Source: Gammaproteobacteria bacterium
GTDB lineage: Bacteria; Pseudomonadota; Gammaproteobacteria; GRL18
Length of the DNA: 64,000 bases
NCBI GenBank assembly: GCA_016744375.1
Contig: JADGEM010000010.1
Coordinates: 1 to 64,000 of the forward strand
Reading direction: 5' to 3'
Shown: positions 63,866 to 64,000 of the stretch, one piece after another
Layout: each line of letters begins with the position of its first letter
Numbering within the stretch: the stretch's first letter is position 1
Position numbers and translations under genes: made by a program
Notes under the pieces: model-generated
Seen by the model: the letters and a program-made list of their open reading frames with translations, nothing else
Told to the model about the DNA's origin: nothing
Database searches by the model: none

Positions 63866-64000
63866 ATGGATTATTTTAAATATCAAAACGGCCTTCTCAT
63901 GGCTGAGGACAATGATGTTGCTAAACTGGCCAATCAATATGGCACACCACTTTACATCTATTCAAGGGCTACATTCGAACGTCACTGGCATGCCTTTGAT
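63866..64000 (+). CDS. lysA: Diaminopimelate decarboxylase, N-terminal part
   Basis: The first 45 codons, cut by the window end. The start DYFKYQNGLLMAEDNDVAKL and YGTPLYIYSRATFERHW is characteristic of LysA, the PLP enzyme that makes lysine from meso-diaminopimelate. It follows lptM by 15 bp, the conserved arrangement in Gammaproteobacteria. Confidence 0.93.
   Translation, partial: MDYFKYQNGLLMAEDNDVAKLANQYGTPLYIYSRATFERHWHAFD

Overview
The window is AT-rich chromosomal DNA, densely coding on both strands, and reads as a gammaproteobacterium living on reduced sulfur. The support is soxYZ, a dissimilatory sulfite reductase alpha subunit (dsrA), a class I adenylate cyclase, an argH next to an algZ/algR-type pair (the Pseudomonas arrangement), frataxin, an LptM-like lipoprotein followed by lysA, and a PEP-CTERM protein with a PrsT-like TPR protein. 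I see no rRNA, tRNA, transposase, integrase or CRISPR array.

Layout. 1-7.6 kb: a 5'-damaged GGDEF-EAL protein, a small exported protein, mutM, a coiled-coil membrane protein, arsenite methyltransferase and a PEP-CTERM protein. 7.7-16.6 kb: an IalB-like protein, a long TPR protein, a PP2C phosphatase convergent with a Ser/Thr kinase-HDOD-GAF protein, an EamA transporter, a cupin and a Rof-like protein. 16.7-20.8 kb: a solitary dsrA, a perfect FNR-type palindrome, a sigma-54 activator, and a repeat-rich intergenic stretch. 20.8-29.6 kb: a ZnuA-like protein, an algR/algZ pair, argH, a PAS/degenerate-GGDEF protein and cyaA. 29.6-38 kb: DUF302, cytochrome c-DUF302, frataxin, soxZ, soxY, and a histidine kinase / NtrC regulator / histidine kinase block.

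The most striking region is 38-63.6 kb. A leftward cluster starting near 58.3 kb encodes a compact contractile injection system (CIS): Pvc16-like cap protein, sheath, tube, a basic low-complexity protein, CIS tube-like adaptor, VgrG-like spike, PAAR-like tip, gp25, a baseplate-J protein fused to a beta-propeller, and a tail-protein-I-like wedge. It continues with tightly spaced genes for a membrane protein with a periplasmic PASTA domain, a second membrane-anchored protein, a WD40-caspase lipoprotein, a START-like/caspase protein, an exported HExxH metallopeptidase and an exported TPR-CHAT protease. Divergently from the same intergenic region runs a lipoprotein joining a caspase fold to an NlpC/P60-like peptidoglycan hydrolase, then an Ig/FN3-like lipoprotein and two membrane proteins. 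I see no AAA+ ATPase, tape measure or tail fibre of the usual extracellular CIS set.

My inference is that this is a membrane-tethered CIS coupled to a periplasmic set of caspase-family proteases, possibly a regulated lysis or self/non-self killing device. The individual domains are well supported by visible motifs. The functional link rests on gene order only.

A dispersed repeat family with an 18-bp unit forms five-copy arrays directly after the stop codons of two sigma-54 activator genes. Related copies occur singly elsewhere and inside a CIS gene. A 93-bp MITE-like element sits at the 5' end of the metallopeptidase gene.
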